Shown here: one piece after another, positions 24,132-26,012 of the stretch
Position numbering within the stretch: position 1 is the stretch's first letter
Layout: each line of letters begins with the position of its first letter
DNA from: an uncultured Blautia sp.
GTDB lineage: Bacteria; Bacillota; Clostridia; Lachnospirales; Lachnospiraceae
Reading direction: 5' to 3'
Assembly: GCA_934437695.1 (NCBI GenBank)
Contig: CAKSAW010000008.1
Coordinates: 1-26,012 of the forward strand
DNA: 26,012 nucleotides
Position numbers and translations under genes: made by a program
The notes under the pieces: model-generated
What the model saw: only the letters and a program-made list of their open reading frames with translations
What the model was told of the DNA's origin: nothing
Databases searched by the model: none

Positions 24132-24160
24132 ATTGTAAGCATGCACCAACTATTTGTCAA
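24132..24160 (-). promoter_or_regulatory. hisC promoter
   Basis: On the minus strand TTGACA (24155-24160) and TACAAT (24132-24137) are spaced by 17 bases. The -35 overlaps the symporter stop codon. This gives hisC its own start with a leader of about 100 bases, in which I see no terminator or riboswitch. Confidence 0.82.
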
Positions 24161-25548
24161 TTTTTATTTGCTTCATATTCCTTCAGCTCTTTCAGTGCTT
24201 TTCCTGACAGAGGATACAGCACAAAAATATTAAAAATTGTCATCAGTCCAATTCCTACATCTCCCAGATCCCACACAAATGTATAGGCAGCGATTCCTCC
24301 GATAAACAACATCACCAGTGCAAGAACCTTGTATGCTGTCTGCCAGCACCACTTATCTCCAAATAAGTACGCCACATTACTTCTGGCATAGAACAGAATT
24401 CCCAAAAATGTTGAAAAGCTGAACATAAACAATGTAACTGCAATAAATATTACACCAAAGCTTCCCAGATGATACTTCATCGCAGTCTGCAGCAGCTTCA
24501 TTCCTGACAAGCCTGCTGTAAGTTCTTCCGGCGCCAGAAGCATAATCATTGCTGTACAGCTGCAGATCACAATCGTATCCACAAATACTCCCAGTGCCTG
24601 TACCAGCCCCGCTTTTACAGGCTGATCACATTCTGCCGCTGCCGCTGCACATGGTGCAGAACCGGAACCTGCCTCATTCGAAAACAACCCTCTTTTAATA
24701 CCATTCATCAGCACTGCACCGAATCCGCCTGCAGCCACCTGCCTGATACCAAAGGCTTCTCTGAAAATCTTCCCAAATACTGTTGGAAGGCTTCCGATAT
24801 TTGTAAAAATAATAAACAGAGTGATCACAAAATAAAACACCGCCATAACCGGAACCAGCAGGTCCAGAACCTTAACTGTCGCATTCTTTCGCAGAACGAT
24901 CACTGCTGCTATCACTGTCAGTCCGATCGTTGTATATAACGGAGGAATGGAAAATGCATTTTCAAAAGAAGAGGCCACTGAATTACTGATCACCTGACTG
25001 ATCCCGCACCAGCAGATCAGACCGGAAGCAGCAAACAGTACAGACAAAAGTACTTTCTTTTTCTTTTTTCCCTGTCTTTCTTCTATGTAATGATGGATGT
25101 AATAAGCCGGACCACCTCTGTATCCTCCATACAGAGGATCCTTTTCCTTGTAAATCTGTGCCAGTGTTGCTTCCACAAATGCCGTAGATGATCCGATGAT
25201 AGCAGTCACCCACATCCAGAATACCGCACCTGCACCACCTGCTGAAACCGCTGCAACTACACCGACCAGATTTCCCATTCCAACTCTGGTCGCAGTAGAA
25301 ACGATCAGTGTCTGAAACGAAGACAGGCTGCTCTTATCATCTTTCCCTTTTTTCTCAACCAGCGCCTTCAGCATATCCGGAAAAAGTCTGACAGGCAGAC
25401 ATCTTGTCCGGACCGTAAAATAAATCCCAGTGGGTATCAGCAGCAGGATCAGAAGTGAAATCCCAAGGCTGTTCCCCCCTGGCAGCGGAATTTTGAGTAA
25501 ATCTCCCCATAGAAATGAATACACTTTTTCAATTAATGTTACTATCAT
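24157..25548 (-). CDS. Alanine/glycine:cation symporter family protein
   Basis: The 463-residue inner-membrane transporter of the AGCS family takes up alanine or glycine with Na+ or H+. Signatures are visible: STATRVGMGNLVGVVAAVSAGGAGAVFWMWV (about 84-114), YRGGPAYYI, GLFSNEAGSGSAPCAAAAAECDQPVKAGLVQALGVFVDT, and about eleven membrane segments. Length is normal. The start at 25548 follows AAAGGATAAGG. The family assignment is firm, but alanine versus glycine and the coupling ion cannot be decided. It has its own promoter, placed back to back with that of the T-box leader. Confidence 0.94.
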   Translation of the reverse strand: MIVTLIEKVYSFLWGDLLKIPLPGGNSLGISLLILLLIPTGIYFTVRTRCLPVRLFPDMLKALVEKKGKDDKSSLSSFQTLIVSTATRVGMGNLVGVVAAVSAGGAGAVFWMWVTAIIGSSTAFVEATLAQIYKEKDPLYGGYRGGPAYYIHHYIEERQGKKKKKVLLSVLFAASGLICWCGISQVISNSVASSFENAFSIPPLYTTIGLTVIAAVIVLRKNATVKVLDLLVPVMAVFYFVITLFIIFTNIGSLPTVFGKIFREAFGIRQVAAGGFGAVLMNGIKRGLFSNEAGSGSAPCAAAAAECDQPVKAGLVQALGVFVDTIVICSCTAMIMLLAPEELTAGLSGMKLLQTAMKYHLGSFGVIFIAVTLFMFSFSTFLGILFYARSNVAYLFGDKWCWQTAYKVLALVMLFIGGIAAYTFVWDLGDVGIGLMTIFNIFVLYPLSGKALKELKEYEANKN

Positions 25549-25591
25549 ATCCTTATCCTTTCAGATTTTTATCCCCATATTCACCCGTTTG

Positions 25592-25640
25592 TTAACGTTT
25601 CTTATGTTCTCAGTGATAATTGTTTACACTTTAACGTTTC
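25592..25640. repeat. Direct repeat TTAACGTTTC x2 in the symporter leader
   Basis: The 10-mer TTAACGTTTC occurs at 25592-25601 and 25631-25640, starts 39 bp apart. Each contains the palindrome AACGTT. Both lie between the predicted transcription start (about 25653) and the symporter start codon, where bound protein could block elongation. Binding by a LacI-type protein is possible but unproven. Confidence 0.55.
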
Positions 25641-25659
25641 AACGCAGTCTCATTTAAAC

Positions 25660-25688
25660 AGTATAACATTAATATTGCTCTGCGTAAA
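25660..25688 (-). promoter_or_regulatory. Symporter promoter with an extended -10
   Basis: On the minus strand TTTACG (25683-25688), a 17-base spacer and TATACT (25660-25665) are preceded by TGT, giving an extended -10 (TGn). It faces away from the T-box promoter at 25713-25741. Confidence 0.6.
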
Positions 25689-25712
25689 TCAACTTTTTTT
25701 ATATTTTGCCAA

Positions 25713-25741
25713 TTGACAAACCCATTCTGCAAGTTTATAAT
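25713..25741 (+). promoter_or_regulatory. Perfect consensus promoter of the T-box leader
   Basis: TTGACA (25713-25718), a 17-base spacer and TATAAT (25736-25741) match the sigma-A consensus exactly. Transcription should begin near 25748. Control is then expected to come from the T-box rather than from promoter strength. Confidence 0.93.
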
Positions 25742-25747
25742 CAGTGG

Positions 25748-26012
25748 CAGAAAAGATAAGAAAGACCAAAGCGTTGAAGAGAAGAGTAAGCTGAGGAACG
25801 TTACAGAGAGAAATGCATTTTGGTGCAAGCATTTTATCGCGAAACAGCCGAAGACCACCTCTGAGTGACTTTAATACAGTCCGGTGATGCCGTTACCATC
25901 AAATGAAGTGGTTCTGGACTATTTATTTCAGTGATTCAGAACAACCGGGGTGGAACCGCGAGTAATGATATCTCGTCCCCTACAGTATTTAACCGTGCTG
26001 TAGGGGATTTTT
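25748..26012 (+). ncRNA. T-box leader RNA, probably threonine-specific
   Basis: A T-box senses uncharged tRNA and lets transcription pass only when the tRNA is unacylated. Stem I is visible, with the AGTA/GAA pair of the specifier loop (25785-25788 and 25850-25852) and the TGGTGCAAGC-type distal loop near 25820-25830. The T-box core GGGTGGAACCGCG is at 25948-25960. An antiterminator forms from GGGG and GAG with CTCGTCCCC, and the competing terminator stem CCCCTACAG/CTGTAGGGG (25977-25985 and 25998-26006) is followed by T-runs. After GAA the bases are GACCA, giving ACC (Thr) or GAC (Asp). The tRNA-pairing bulge is TGGA, which needs a U discriminator, as on Gram-positive tRNA-Thr and unlike tRNA-Asp (G). 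The regulated gene lies outside the window; thrS is the likely candidate. Confidence 0.9.
25977..26012 (+). terminator. T-box terminator hairpin
   Basis: The 9-bp stem CCCCTACAG (25977-25985) with CTGTAGGGG (25998-26006) is followed by ATTTTT at the window edge. Its 5' arm is shared with the antiterminator, the standard T-box switch. Confidence 0.93.

Noticed and set aside
25631..25640. A catabolite-repression (cre) site at the TTGAAACGTTAAAG sequence
   Set aside because: The CG is one base out of register with the cre consensus, so the match fails at the core.
25853..25855. GAC (Asp) as the T-box specifier codon
   Set aside because: The TGGA bulge would need a U discriminator, while tRNA-Asp carries G; ACC at 25854-25856 fits better. 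It is kept only as an alternative.

Overview
This window reads as chromosomal sequence from a strictly anaerobic, low-to-moderate GC Gram-positive of the Clostridia, most likely a Lachnospiraceae gut bacterium (genus not decidable by eye). The reasons are AGGAGG ribosome sites ahead of nearly every gene, sigma-A promoters close to TTGACA/TATAAT, an oxygen-sensitive class III ribonucleotide reductase, a T-box leader, and a rho-rpmE-DUF1385-prmC-prfA gene order. Almost every gene lies on the minus strand; the exceptions are dapF near the left end and the T-box leader at the right end. No rRNA, tRNA, CRISPR array, insertion sequence or prophage was seen.

Layout, left to right. 1-206: N-terminus of an amino-acid ABC transporter binding protein. 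207-739: its promoter and leader, then gene-free DNA. 740-1591 (+): dapF (lysine/peptidoglycan). 1736-2768: azlC-azlD, a branched-chain amino acid exporter pair. 2856-3866: exported SGNH hydrolase carrying an InlB-like repeat. 3934-5266: a predicted heavy-metal exporter with a co-transcribed Fur-family regulator, under a near-perfect promoter with a triple TTTGCA repeat at the start site. 5518-9741: a sulfur block (O-acetylhomoserine sulfhydrylase, mnmA, cysK, IscR-like Rrf2 regulator). 9979-12357: nrdD with a fused C-terminal thioredoxin-like domain and two NrdR-like boxes upstream. 12567-22050: one long minus-strand series, in transcription order rho, rpmE, DUF1385, prmC, prfA, a sugar-nucleotidyltransferase, glmM, a TPR lipoprotein and hflX. 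22456-24027: a hisC-type aminotransferase and a small multidrug export family protein. 24157-25548: an alanine/glycine:cation symporter. 25713-26012 (+): a consensus promoter and a complete T-box leader, read here as threonine-specific, for a gene outside the window.

The region is mostly housekeeping, and I do not see a clearly new system. The parts most worth a second look are regulatory or architectural: the metal exporter-Fur operon and its repeat operator, the NrdD-redoxin fusion with its paired boxes and structured leader, the shared TTCCTA/TAGGAA site in the sulfur block, a linker insertion in PrmC, and the threonine reading of the T-box.
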